This document shows positions 1-10,986 of a DNA stretch of 64,000 bases, piece by piece (positions within the stretch are counted from its first letter, which is position 1; the number at the start of each line of letters is the position of its first letter). The notes beneath the pieces were generated by a model. It made no database searches, was not told where the DNA came from, and saw only the letters and a list, made by a program, of their open reading frames with translations. Source of the stretch: Platanthera guangdongensis (taxonomy: Eukaryota > Streptophyta > Magnoliopsida > Asparagales > Orchidaceae); NCBI GenBank assembly GCA_039583875.1, contig CM077149.1, positions 154,594,249 through 154,658,248 on the forward strand, read 5' to 3'. Position numbers and translations under genes: made by a program.

Positions 1-383
1 GCTGGAGCCCAGGATTGCTAAGCTGGCCCTTGAAGGCCAAAGCGAATTACCTGTTTATTTTATTGTTCACGTGTGGACGGCCTGTGTGTCGATGTATGCA
101 AGACATTTTAATTTGAGCTGAACAATGTAAGGCCTTAAGGCCAAGACTATTTGTCTATTTGTTTATTAATTCCTACTTTTATGTTAGTGAACATTCAGTT
201 TGTTTGGTTCTTGTTACCATTTAAAAGACTTTCGCTAGAATACACTCTGTGATAGGATGTGCGTATTTGGATTGTGGTCTCAATTAGTATCTCCTTTGAC
301 TATCTGTAGCGTACAACCCCGCATTCGCTGAGTGGAACCTTGGGCCCAAGTGGGTCAATTCAGGCGGGTGAAGCAGGCGAGAG
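1..383. other. no gene seen
   Basis: Mixed-composition sequence with no convincing coding potential on either strand. It leads directly into the 41-bp tandem array, and its last 80 bases already contain a degenerate unit, so it may be part of the same repetitive element. Confidence 0.4.
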
Positions 384-930
384 GACTCCTTTGGCATTGA
401 GTGAAGTTTATTCTATCGACGCCTTCTGCCCTTGGCGTTGAGTGAAGCTTATTTTGTCAACTCATTCCGCCCTTGGCGTTGAGTGAAGTTTATTCTGTCG
501 ACACCTTTCACCATTGGCGTTGAGTGAGGTCCTGTCGACTCCTTCCGCCCTTGGCGTTGAGTGAAGGTTATTCTCTCGACGCCTTCCGTCCTTGGCGTTG
601 AGTGAGGTCCTGTCGACGCCTTCCGCCCTTGGCGTTAAGTGAAGCTTATTCTGTCGACGCCTTCCACCCTTGGCGTTGAGTGAAGCTTATCGTGTCGACG
701 CCTTCCGCCCTTGGCGTTGAGTGAAGCTTATTTTGTCAACGCCTTCCGCCCTTGGGGTTGAGTGAAGCTTATCCTATCGACGTCTTCCGCCGTTGGCGTT
801 GAGTGAAGCTTATTCTATCGACGTCTTCCGCCCTTGGCGTTGAGTGAAGCTTATTCTATCGACGCCTTCCGCCCTTGGCGTTGAGTGAAGCTTATTCTGT
901 CGACGCCTTCTGCCCTTGGTGTTGAGTGAG
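384..930. repeat. 41-bp minisatellite, about 13 units
   Basis: Tandem units share the core CCCTTGGCGTTGAGTGAAGC followed by a TTATTCTGTCGACG-type spacer. The commonest period is 41 bp (for example 860 to 901). Some units are shortened, with GAGGTCCTGTCGAC replacing the long spacer. Units vary at scattered positions, so the array is not freshly amplified. Confidence 0.9.
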
Positions 931-949
931 CCAACAAAAACTAGAAGAC

Positions 950-1452
950 ATCGAAAATCTAACAAAGAAATCGGCGACCTGGTTCCCCTCCAGCGGAGCG
1001 TGGAGAAACAACGCCTGTGTAAACTCGGCCAAAAACGTGAGGTCCATATCCAAGGCCTAATCCAAGGTTGGAGGGTCGGCCCACCTCTTGCCCTTGATGC
1101 TTCCTCGGCAACAGTCAATCAGATTCTTGTAATTTCCCTCGATAATGGCTCCTTTAACATCGAACATGCTCGGTGTGATAAACTCCTTGAAAGCGAGAAG
1201 GGTTATCCTCTCCGCCCCACCCGGATTCTAATGTAGGATCTCCATGCCAGGAACTTTTATGACATTGCCCAGCTCGTCCCAAGCCACGAGGCCGACACCC
1301 GCACTCCGGGTTGAAGTAACATTTCCTTCAATATTGAGCTTGGTTCTCCTAGGAGGGTTGCACCAAGGTGTAGGTTGATACAGCTTAAAGGGCCGGTTGC
1401 TGCTCCGGTACCCGTATAGTGGATGGTCATTGGCACTCAAAAAGGTGAACAC
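950..1452 (-). pseudogene. decayed RNase H-like (RVT_3-type) fragment
   Basis: Read on the minus strand, 1452 to about 1228 gives a stretch resembling the plant RNase H-like domain found in non-LTR elements and stand-alone proteins: KLNIEGN, then GVGLVAWDELGNV. Below 1228 the same strand continues as AFKEFITPSMFDVKGAIIEG and then, after stops and a frame change, as HAPLEGNQVADFF, which resembles the usual tail of that domain (HVPREGN-VADxLA). At least two stops and one frameshift make it non-functional. The family assignment is by motif resemblance only. It could come from a LINE or from a domesticated RNase H gene. Confidence 0.55.
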
Positions 1453-1840
1453 GATGTTCGCGACCGAGATGGTAAGGGTGGTGGTGATTCCTGACCACGG
1501 AGCTTTGCATTCCTGTCATGTCAACAATGAAAGACCACGTAACAATAGGCATGAATAGGGTCCATATACCGAGTTCAGGCATGCTTGAATAAAGCAAGGA
1601 CATCCTCCATAGAGAAGACATTCAGAATTTTAATGCCCCACAAGAGCAGCGCGTACCCAACTACATGTAATCTGAAGCATTCACCAAGTAGATGTGGGTG
1701 GAAGATGAGGTCATCCTTTCTAGTATAGTAACTCAAAGTGGGTTAGTTCCTAAAACCTTTGAGGACCGGGGTAGAGAAAATTTGGTCGCAAAATGGACTT
1801 GTAGGTCCATACTGGTGAGTTGGCAGGTGGCCATCTGGCT

Positions 1841-1962
1841 TGAGCTCGCGGTAGCGAATTCCTTGCGAGCTCGCCAGAGGATCAAGCTCGCGGAAGTGAA
1901 TTCCGTGCGAGCTCGCCAGAGGATCAAGCTCGCGGAAGTGAATTCCATGCGAGCTTGCTGGG
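1841..1962. repeat. 42-bp tandem repeat, three units
   Basis: Units begin at about 1841, 1884 and 1926. They share AAGCTCGCGGAAGTGAATTC and then TGCGAGCTCGCCAGAGGATC. Each unit contains GAGCTCGC-type dyads. The first unit is the most diverged. Confidence 0.85.
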
Positions 1963-2269
1963 GAATCTCGTGACTGTTGAAGTATCCTGGGCTCCTCGTG
2001 GGCGGCCCCCTTGCCAGGTCGCTGAGCCGGCTCGCTTTCCTCTGAAGATGTGACATGGTGAGGCGAGGTCGCAGTGATCTATGTGCGAAATGCGAGAAGA
2101 GCTCGCATCGTATCGTGCATCATTTTGTTGAACTCCGCAAAGTCACATGACAAACTCGTTGTCAGCTCGCGAGTTGTTGGCGTCTGTCTCCGGCTCGTCG
2201 TCGTGAATCATAATGTTTTCTCATAAGATTTCCCTTCTTTGACTACGATCCACGCTCACCCCACAAAAA

Positions 2270-2640
2270 TGTTGAAACAAAAAAAACTGTTTCTCCAAAG
2301 TTTGGAACTAAAGGGTAGTCTGAGGTTACTAACTTTACAGTTTAACACCACGAATATGATGGTAAGAGGGAGAAAGAGAAAAAGAGACAGAGTTAGAACT
2401 CAGATTTCCGACAAACAAAACTCACGTGCTACGAGGAGGTCTTGCAACACATCCGAGAGTTTACAAGAACTTCCACTCGTAAAGCCAAAGTTGAGACAGG
2501 CACAAGGAAGACATGAGCTTGGTGACTGGGAAACTTGGGGGGGGGGGGGGGGCGGGGAAGGGGGGGTCAACGTGTCTTTTTCTTATGCTTTAGGATCCTA
2601 TTTATAGACAATGCAGGGGGGGTCTGGATTGTGAATAGCC
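2270..2640 (-). mobile_element. gypsy-type LTR 3' part (minus strand)
   Basis: On the minus strand a TATA-like box (CTATAAATAGGATCC, about 2606-2592) is followed downstream by leader-like sequence ending TTTCAACA at 2270. After that comes GGGGTGAGCGTGG in a primer-binding-like position. The same arrangement (TTCAACA, then GTGCGGTGAGCGTGG) occurs on the plus strand at 42527-42553, so both look like ends of one LTR family. The far LTR border (beyond 2640) was not found. A G-rich run of 16 G (2537-2552) lies inside. Confidence 0.5.
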
Positions 2641-3200
2641 TCCCCGCAAAATACCTGACATATATAAAATGTTGTATGATCTTTGAAAGGTGATTGAGAC
2701 GGTATTTGAAGGACCATGCCAGTGGGGGATCATTCCTGCAAGCTTATCTAACGAGCTGCCAAGTACCTCGCCCATGAGCGTCCTCAATAAGGAGAAGAGG
2801 AATCTCGCCTAAGAGAAAGTTCAAAAGGAACCTTGACCCAGGAATATCTTATGATGTTCTTCCAAGTTCACGGTAAATTATATGTTATCGTAGGTTCATA
2901 ATTAGGTTAAGTCCACCATCGACAAATATGAGTTGTACAGTTCTGTTAGAAACTTAGGGCTCTAATTTCTCATTTCTGATTTATGATTAATGCAGAACAA
3001 TTTCACTTGTTCCACTAATATAAGATTAGTTAAAATTTGTAATATTCTAGAAGTTAGATAACAATAAATTGGAGGAAATACTATGTTTTTGTGCACTTAT
3101 ACACATGTTCAATCATTACTTAGTTTAATGACTTTCAGTGCTAATTGAGAATATAATTGGGTGATTCGATCAAAATTCAATTTTATATTTTAAGTCTTAA
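2641..3200. other. no gene seen
   Basis: The left part may still belong to the minus-strand LTR. The rest is AT-rich with stops in all frames. Confidence 0.4.
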
Positions 3201-3214
3201 TTCATGAATGTTAT

Positions 3215-3365
3215 AGGATCTTGCAATCCTCAATATGATCATATGATCCAATTCATCCTCAATATGATCCTATGAGCCGATTCAACCTCAATATGATCCT
3301 ATGATCGTATGATTCGATTCAACCTCAATATGATCTTATGATCCAATCCACAAATTGATCCTACC
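3215..3365. repeat. degenerate ~31-bp repeat (CCTCAATATGATC core)
   Basis: The core CCTCAATATGATC recurs four times with spacers of the ATGATCCGATTCAA type. Period is roughly 31-37 bp. The repeat is low-complexity and AT-rich. Confidence 0.7.
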
Positions 3366-3463
3366 TAGGATCTTGATCTTCAGAACCTTTCCTCAAATAT
3401 ATTTGAATATGGAGATGTTGTGAAAACAAATCATTTCAAAGATCACAAACCTACCTACAGAAA

Positions 3464-4146
3464 TCAATATCTGATCGGTGACATCATCGATCTCCGCAGT
3501 GCGCACCGCCACCCCTTTAAGGCTTTAACATTCTTTTCCTTCTTAACCTTCTCACAAAGATCAGGCCGAGACAAAGAAGCGGCATGGAATTTATACATCC
3601 GGCTCAGAGGAGCGTGCTTTCCCTTTCCCTGAAGATCTAGCGTCCATGTCACCTTCTTCTCAACTGCCCCCTTCGATTCCACCTTGCATGTGTATTTATG
3701 ATCAAACATATTTCCTTTCAACCCTTTAAATTCCGCTTTCCATTTCCATTTTCCCTCTGGCGCACCGATGCAATAGCTCAGAGCTCGGTCAAACCCAAGT
3801 TCGTGCATGATGAGCCAATCGCCCAGGCCCTTTTCGTGGTTATGCCAATGCCGGTACGGGGTATCCCTGACCGTATGGATGAAGTACGGCGGCGGCCGTG
3901 ACAAGGGAAGAGGGTGATACTGACGGCGATGATGAGAATGATGGTTACAACAATGAGGATAACGGAAATGCGGGGTGGGAAGATCGACGGGGATGGAGCT
4001 AGGGTTGTTCGAAATCCGGAGTCAAAAGCCAGATAGTAGTCGTCTTCCGATTCGACGGCGTATGCTAGAGGAAAATGGAGGGAGGAGGAAAGCGTCGGCT
4101 CGGGAAATTCAGCCTCTCGGCATAGGTAGTGAGAGAAAGAATCCAT
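3464..4146 (-). CDS. doubtful small membrane protein, possibly frameshifted
   Basis: I do not recognise this gene. On the minus strand an ATG at 4146 opens a frame starting MDSFSHYLCREAEFPEP. It contains one strong hydrophobic segment (ISVILIVVTIILIIAVSITL, ending near 3907) and stops at 3778. An overlapping minus-strand frame (3904-3464) has no ATG at its left end. It runs about 146 codons, is rich in Lys, Trp and charged residues (KWKWKAEFKGLKGN, then YTCKVESKG) and ends at 3464. The two could be halves of one single-pass protein joined by a frameshift or an unrecognised intron, or chance frames. AAACCCTAGG just upstream (about 4190) is the kind of leader often seen near plant transcription starts. 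Confidence 0.3.
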
Positions 4147-4254
4147 GAGCTCTAATGGATGGAACGCGCTCAATTCTTTGAGGCTGAGGAAACCCTAGGT
4201 TTCTCACTCCAGAAGATACCAGACTGGTAAATCGAAAATGTGTACCCAGACTCC

Positions 4255-4590
4255 AGAGGGATATATATATGTATTTTGTCGTCATTGTGTCTTATCTTTT
4301 ATCATAATCTCACTAATACATAAGTACATTATATCTTTCCTTATAATTTCATTCCAAGTCTTTATTGATCTACCACTCTCCTTTAACATTTCTAATGACT
4401 AGACTCTCACAATATCTAACAGGTGTCTCTAATGATCCCCTTTGTACATGTCCAAATCATATTAGTCAAGCTTCTTGAATCTTCTCTGCAATTAGTGCTA
4501 CTCCTATCTTATATCGGATACATTCATTCCTAATTTTATCGGGTCTCATGTGTCCATACATCCATCTAAAGATTATCATCTCCATAACTC
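4255..4590 (-). mobile_element. LINE (L1-type) 3' ORF fragment, minus strand
   Basis: The minus-strand translation, with several stops, gives pieces of the conserved C-terminal tail of plant L1 reverse transcriptases: RMYGHMRPDKIRNECI, IAEKIQEA, FGHVQRG, CESLV. The segment is homologous over most of its length to the LINE tail at 36232-36480, in the same orientation. It is 5'-truncated and inactive. Confidence 0.7.
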
Positions 4591-6681
4591 TCATTTTTTT
4601 AGACAGGTACACAATTCCCCGTGCAACAAAACATAAGCTTATTTAGGCCAGGCTTCATTTGGAAATGTAAAATAAAAAAAAAGAGGGGTTGTTTAGCAAT
4701 CGCCCCCGATCAAAATCGCTCTTCTGCTACTCAGACTGAAAAATTTAGCCATCAAAAGATGCTTCTTTTAGGGCCGCTCAGAATTCCCCTTATAAATTCT
4801 TAAAATTACAACTTACAACAATTTCCCATACAGAGAAATTTCATTGAGATACATGAAATGTAAACTCAAAATAGAAGTAGTTTATGTAATTTCAAAAAAT
4901 AGAGGGGGTGGAACTTGCAAATATACTAATTATAATTAGTAGTTATCATTTTATTTAATATAGATTATAGATACCATCATACTTGCACTCATTAGGTCCT
5001 CTCATATGTAGGTAGCATACATGACGGTAAAATAGTAGGGTTGGGGCATTGTGCATAGTAGCGAGTAGTTTAGAATCTGATTAATTTAATCAACAATTTT
5101 TTTTTAATATAGTGTAGAATAAAAAAGATTTTTGTAAATGCACATAAGAAATTTATTCTTTTGATTCGATCGACAATGAAAATTCACGTTTTCAATTTTT
5201 TCCCTCCCTCAATCATGCAAGTGAGATGAGAGCAAGCAAGAGCAACACAAATCATAACAACCCAACTTACAATATTAAAAGTATTGTTCGCTTTGATTCA
5301 TCTCAGCTCATATCACGGTGAACTACACATTCTTCCTTTATCACGGGTGGCCTACAAGCACTTACCAAGATATTGCTCATCACAAGACTACTTCCGCCAA
5401 AACATGCTAAACAACAGAGTTTCCACTCCACCATTTTGAAAAAGGAATCCTTGATGTTTCATAGACCAAATTATTATTTAAACCATCAATATTTTCTTCA
5501 ATTCCAATATAAGATTCAGTTCATGCACCTCCTTTTACTTAGAAACAACTCATCCAAGAAGCATGTTAAGAGTTGTCTTTATTTTGTCCTCTCTGCAACA
5601 AAGACACTTCTTGCCCTCATTGAACTGCCTTCATCTAATTTAGGATGTTGCACATATCATAGTTGCTCAAGATATCCTCAATATCTGACTGCATGCCAGG
5701 GTAGAAGATGAGCTCGTCGTCGCAGGGAGCCAATTGCTCAACCTTCTCTTGCTGGGAGGCTAGGCGAGAACTCCTCCATGCGCAAGGTATACAGGTCAAG
5801 GGGACCAATAATTGATGGCTTGAAACCATTATGGCCAATGAAATATCCTCCCACACCTACCCTTCAACTCTTTGACAACATGGAATAGAACGCAAAGATC
5901 TTGCACCAGCAACCTCGGTTTGAGAGCGAGTAGAAACATGAGGAGGGGAGGAAGAAGATGCCGCCCGTTCTCCAGTGCTTTAATCCTGGTGAGTCATGGA
6001 TCCAGTGCCTTGATCCTGGACAATTTGTTTCAGTATAATATAACAAGCATGTGTGAAAAATCAAAGTATCCAGGATCAATTTATTCAAAGCAATGCAGAA
6101 TTGCAGATATAAATGGGGATATTACGTGAGCAAATTGAGTAATGGTTTAGGAGTACCATGCAATTTGAGGACAGTATATAAAGACTTATAAGTGAATTTT
6201 AGTTTATTTTTAAAAAACAAATACAATCACGATGACCGCATTATAGGGATAAAAGTGTCGAAAGTAGAAATCTCATCAATATCTAAATTGGAATGCTATG
6301 ATAAAACTAATAAATAAGATAAATTATAAAATGATTATATCATAGAACTATGAGAGCTACAAATACCAAAAAGAAGAATAATAAATTACTTAGTTGACAT
6401 AAAGCCAACAAATTTGAGAGGAGAATGAACTTTCTACCGTTAGAAGAAGGAAAAGTAGAACCTTTTTCAGGGAGGTTAATGGTGACGGCGCACCACGACC
6501 GACATGCGCGTATTCCAGCAGAAGGCGGTGATCTGTTGCCCGGATGGATGATCCGAGTCCGTGGTTGCATCCAGATGGTCGATCCGTGTCGAATCCATAT
6601 ATTACTTTTATATTGTGTTGTATTTGTAGCCCGATCGGTGTAAACAGTGTGAGTCGTCTGATCGCGGTGATTATTTAATTT
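4591..6681. other. no confident gene; AT-rich with short minus-strand frames
   Basis: 4591-5370 is AT-rich and non-coding. Between 5635 and 6090 the minus strand holds short open stretches (for example DDELIFYPGMQSDIEDIL) with no recognisable domain and inconsistent frames. They could be exon relics. 6180-6400 is AT-rich. 6425-6690 shows only chance frames. Confidence 0.4.
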
Positions 6682-8109
6682 CTGATGCAACAATTATTCC
6701 CTAGGTTTTAAAAGAGGCAGGCGGCGGATTGTAGTCGTGCACAAAAAGCCCGGACGGTTCGGGCTTGGATCGGGCCGGTCGGGCCCAAGTTTTTTGCCAG
6801 TCGGGCCCAGCTTGAGTCTGGTCGGGCTCCCTCTCAAAGTGGGGGTCCGATAAGGTCCTCCATTCCGGCCCGGTCCAGCCTGATTTCTAGGCGGTAAGCA
6901 GGATTTTAACCCCGCCTATTTAGGCGGAATTTAATAGAAACCTGCCAATTAGGCGGGATTTTCCGCCAGCCTGGGTGTCGGGCCTTGGCTAGCCTGGCAC
7001 CCGGGCTTTGCCCCGCCCGGCCTGGGCCGGGCAACCGGCTGAAATGGGGCCCGGTAAGGCCCCCAAGCCCGGCCTTGGCCCGGGCCGGGCCTAGCCGGGC
7101 TTTTACCAGGCCAGGCCCGGGCTTTTGTGCACGCCTAGCGGATCGTGTAAGGCATCATGTGTTTTGGAGAAAAATCCGGAAACCTTGCGGTCAATCGGTG
7201 CGACGCCGACTTCATCTCCTCCCGCTGGTGTCACGCCGGCCTCCGCCCCTCCTTCCTCCTAGGTAAACCCTTCGTCTTCTCTGTCTCTCGCCTCCCCTAG
7301 ACCTGTCGACCCCGATCAGTCCAAGCCCTCCTCCCTCGCCATCCACCATCAGAAATCGCCACCTCCTCCCGCGTCCAGCCACCCGCTGCTGCCTTAAAAC
7401 CACCCGCCGGCCCTCTTCCTGCCCCTTTCCTCCTCCTCAAAGCCAATTCCTAACTACCGTTTCCATTCCTAAAGCCCACCCCCGCCGCTAATCTCAAGTC
7501 CCTTCCCAAACCCCCTCCTGATTTCATTCCTGAAGCCCTCCCCCAACCGCTAACATCAAGCCTCTCCCCAAACCCCCTCTCGATTTCATTCCTGAAGTCC
7601 ACCGCCGCCAGCCTCAATCCCCTTTCCAAAATTCCAACAACCCTCCTTTTTCTTCTTCTACCTGCTTACTCATTGCCCGTCCATACCACAAACATCCTGA
7701 TCTCTACCCCGACACTTTCCCCGCTCGCTTCGATCTTGGATGCCCGCCAACAATCGCCGCCGCCTGCAGCGTGAATTGTGGTATAAAGTCCTATCTTTTA
7801 CTGTTATTTTTTTCCGGCACTCATAATATGTTGGATTTCTGTTTTATTTGCTGTTAGTCCCATCGTTGTGTTACTTTTGGGATTTATTCTGTGCTCGCTT
7901 AAATTTATTGCGACTCGTTCATTTGCAAAATTAATAATTTGTTCTCTTTTAATTAATTAATTGTGACTGTGCGTGCCCCTGCTGATAATCGTATAAACAT
8001 TAATTATTTGCTGCAATTTTTAAGCGGACCACTGTGCACTTGCATTACGCCGCATTAAAGTTAGGATTGCATATAGAAACCCCTTCTAAGTCGACCTGCC
8101 ACTGCATCA
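6682..8109 (+). mobile_element. left LTR of a LARD-like gypsy derivative
   Basis: The segment begins TGATGCAAC and ends CCACTGCATCA, perfect TGATGCA/TGCATCA termini, three bases before an initiator-Met-type primer-binding site. A 406-bp hAT MITE plus its 8-bp duplication interrupts it, so the original LTR would be about 1.0 kb. Downstream of the MITE is a long C/T-rich leader, then AT-rich sequence, the same layout as the LTRs at 31225 and 33795. Similarity to the right LTR (10987-12274) is recognisable only in patches (TTTGGAGA, then CCGGA, then CCTAGGT). The start is inferred from the terminal motif, with no matching TSD. Confidence 0.5.
6732..7137. mobile_element. GC-rich hAT-like MITE with 8-bp TSD
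   Basis: Terminal inverted repeats are TAGTCGTGCACAAAAAGCCC at the left and TAGGCGTGCACAAAAGCCC as the complement of the right end. Flanking 8-mers GCGGATTG (6724-6731) and GCGGATCG (7138-7145) match at 7 of 8 bases, as expected for a hAT target duplication. The 406-bp interior is extremely GC-rich and built of GGGCC/CCGGG blocks, so it could fold on itself. It has no coding capacity and would depend on a transposase in trans. Confidence 0.75.
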
Positions 8110-8112
8110 AAT

Positions 8113-8128
8113 TGGTATCAGAGCCAGG
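8113..8128 (+). other. primer-binding site (initiator Met tRNA type)
   Basis: TGGTATCAGAGCCAGG follows the left LTR after a 3-base gap. It is the standard plant LTR-retrotransposon PBS complementary to the 3' end of initiator methionine tRNA. Confidence 0.85.
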
Positions 8129-8314
8129 TTGCGCGCACTTTTTGATACGCAGTTGTAGAGTCTATAGATTTGCCCTCCAAGTCTAGGTGTCAAAAATTAT
8201 TACTCTCTTCACTTTGGAGGTCTCGAGTCCACTTGCACTCGCTCTCACAGAGCCCTGTCAGGTAGATCCTCACACGATTATTCTCGATCGCAGCACACCA
8301 CTTTTAGAGATCGT

Positions 8315-9259
8315 ATGAACTCACCGACGCGACCCCACTACACTAAAGACGATTGGTACGATGATTGTCGTTGTTCATATCCTTGCACGCGAGCAGATCG
8401 TGTTGACCCTTCGACACGACCCGATTACCTTAGAGATGACTATTATAAAGATCGTCGCTTTAAGAGAGATCTTGAGAGTCATTTTCGTACTGTTGCCACT
8501 CACTTTGAAGGCTCATCGAGTCTCGAGTCTTCCAGTTATTGACTCGTGAATATGGAGTATTATCTCGATCATTTTGAGTTATTTGGTGAGCGTCGCGTCA
8601 AGTTTGCGAAAATTAGACTTTTAGATCAGGCGATGACATATTGACCTAGCGTTGAGAGGACCTGCGAGCGAGACCGTCTACATCACATCACCAGTTGGGG
8701 GGACATGAATCATACATTGTGCCAGAGGTATCTGTTTTCGTCGTATCGGAATCGCTTGCTCGACCAATTATTTTCCCTTCAACAAGGATCCATGTTTGTC
8801 GTTGAGTACAGTGACCGTTTTGATGAGTTAGTGGTGAGAAGTGATATCTGTGAGGGCACAGCCATGACCATTGCCCGATTTCATTCTGGACTTCGATCTG
8901 ACATACGTACTAAGGTAGTTTATCATAGATCGAAGTCCCTCGAGCAAACATATCAGTTCGCCCTTCGATATGAACAGTCTTTGAGATCCACAAGAGCTGG
9001 TCGATGGGATTCTCACATTGACCTCCGCAGTACGAGTCCCTCTCATACTGAGGTCACCGCGATGCCTACCACTGTCCTGCCAGCCACGACAGAAGTGATA
9101 CATGATGCGGATTGCTCTCACCCCAGTGAGGTGTTTGGCCCAGTGAGTGACGTATCTCTTATTTTTGGTCTGTCTCTTGTGACCTCGGCTGAGAGTGAGC
9201 CCGAGCGACCTATTGAGTCTGCAGTATTGTGTCCCTCACCCACACCTCTTCTTCTGTGA
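8315..9259 (+). pseudogene. degenerate Ty3/gypsy gag
   Basis: An ATG at 8315 opens 75 codons, then after stops and frame changes the gag domain continues. EYYLDHFELFGERRVKFA lies at about 8555-8610, and the 8705-9259 frame contains LLDQLFSLQQGSMFVVEYSDRFDELVVRS, then GTAMTIARFHSGLRSDI, then LEQTYQFALRYEQSL. This pattern (LrQG-sV-eY...FdeL...arF-sGLR-dI) is the core of the retrotransposon gag domain, which forms the virus-like particle. No zinc knuckle, protease, RT or RNase H follows, so pol has been deleted. At least two stop or frame lesions are present. Confidence 0.7.
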
Positions 9260-9297
9260 AGCACCGGGTTAGCTAGCACCACACCCACAGACCTATC

Positions 9298-10180
9298 GTG
9301 AGTGTAGGTTCATGTCGCTCTCTCATTGTCATTGCTTGGAGTCACATTACGACCAAGAACCCAGAGCCTGATGTTGATCTCGTAATGGCTATGTCACCCC
9401 TTCACGAGAACACTACCCCTTACGATGGTACTCATATGAAGGATCATGACCCTGGTGAAGAGTATTATGATGAACCCCCCCTCCCCTATTGAGTCGCCTG
9501 ATGAGCCCCCACAACCTGGTGAGAATGCGATTCAGGTGAGTCGCTCGTTTATGAGCTTTGAGTTATTGACGTTTCTTTTGTTATCATCTATAGTCTTGCC
9601 CCAAAAAATTGATCTTGAATGAAGTATAACGTATATAGGGCCTTTCTTGAGTACGCTTGAGCATACTGATATTTTGAGGGACTACCTTATGGCGCATCGC
9701 ACGCTCGATGAGTTTTGGGACGCACCATCTGCTAACCCAGCAGACGAGCTCTTTTTTTTCCGGAATATGCACCACACTCGAGATTCACGTCTCATAGTTG
9801 ATGTACACGACTTTCACTCAGGTGGTCGTCTTATCCGTGATGAATTTTCGTACACACCTCCCGGTGAGTCCCCTGATATGCTACGTTTCCCGAGAGACTT
9901 TTGGCTCTTTACGAGCTCGTATTTGAGTATAGATGTCTCTCACGGTCATCTGAGCACTCGTCTCACACGGAATGAGTTTTTCTACACTCCGCCGAGAGAG
10001 CCTCCTGATGGGTCACCTCACTTGATAGATTTTCAAGTCAATATTAGATTTTCTCATAGAGTGCATGTTGTATCGGTCATGTTTCATTTGCATGAGTCTG
10101 TTGAGTCATTTCTTCATCATTTGCATGTGTTTGTTGAGTTGTTTGTCCATCGTTTGCGTGTGTGTCATGAGTCGGTCTGA
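9298..10180 (+). pseudogene. unrecognised LARD internal ORFs with repeated ESPD/EPPD motif
   Basis: I do not recognise this region. The frame at 9647-10180 (177 codons) carries two related blocks, GGRLIRDEFSYTPPGESPD and STRLTRNEFFYTPPREPPDG, about 50 residues apart. A third degenerate relative (EEYYDEPPLP, then ESPDEPPQPGE across a frame change) lies at 9460-9530. The tail is rich in His, Phe and Val. It could be drifted pol sequence or an accessory ORF. Evidence for expression is absent. Confidence 0.35.
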
Positions 10181-10264
10181 CGGAGAATCCATAATGATAA
10201 TAAATTTTATAGGTCACATGTGAATGTTCACTGGCAAGAGCAGGTACTTCATGAAGGCGAGTAG

Positions 10265-10897
10265 GTGACGGCGAGAATTTGCATTGTGAGGCTCCGTACG
10301 AGACTTGCTAAAAGCTTAAGCATTAGGCGAATGGATCCAAATATGATCATGAGACAGATCGAAACAAACATTTATGATCTTGATATCCCTGTAGGTATGG
10401 GCATCCATCTGATATTTAATGTTGGAGATCTGACATCATATTTCGAGCCTCGCGAGTATGTGGACCCAAGCAGTGGGGACCCCCAGCCGCCCACACCTCC
10501 ACTCCTATTGCATTCCCACCTTCATAGCTCACCCACGTCTAATGGCCACCACTACTTACCCACTTCTGACACCCACCCACCTGGGGACTCATCTTCTTGG
10601 GTTCTACCTACGGCGCCGCCGATCGCACCGGGATCCACCACTCGTGAGTTGAGCGTTGAGAGCATCATGGAGACCAAACTCCACCAGTGCAATCCTACTA
10701 CAGACGTTGGTGACACCTGGATACTTACAGCAGAGCTCGATCGACTAGCCTCAGGACTTCGACTTCAGTACGACAGTCTCCATTCATCGGAGATGACAAC
10801 TTTTCAGTCGGGGAGAGATGATTGTCAAGGACACTCTTCTGTCGACGACACTTGGACGACTTTCGGTGGACCTATTCGAGTTTTACCTGGCATATAG
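10265..10897 (+). pseudogene. remnant of the gypsy integrase C-terminus plus Pro-rich tail
   Basis: A 210-codon frame contains VGMGIHLIFNVGDLTSYFEP near its first quarter. This resembles the conserved end of many Ty3/gypsy polyproteins (ISPxFNVxDLxPY). It is followed by a proline- and serine-rich stretch (PPTPPLLLHSHLHSSPTS). With the gag fragment at the other end, this suggests a normal gypsy element that lost most of pol by internal deletion, the definition of a LARD-like derivative. Confidence 0.5.
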
Positions 10898-10986
10898 AGA
10901 GAGAATTCTGATCCCAATTCATCGGGAGATGAATTCTTTCAAGCCGGGGAAATTGATACGGAGCATAGACGAGAACTTGCAGTGGA

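Noticed and set aside
384..930. Possible CRISPR array
   Set aside because: Direct repeats without unique spacers of even size, and the context is a plant nuclear genome.
2239..2607. 122-codon plus-strand Lys/Arg-rich frame
   Set aside because: It reads antisense through an LTR and a G run and ends in poly-Gly. No support.
6985..7266. Plus-strand 93-codon Pro/Arg-rich frame
   Set aside because: Reads through the GC-rich hAT MITE and the C-rich LTR leader. Composition only.
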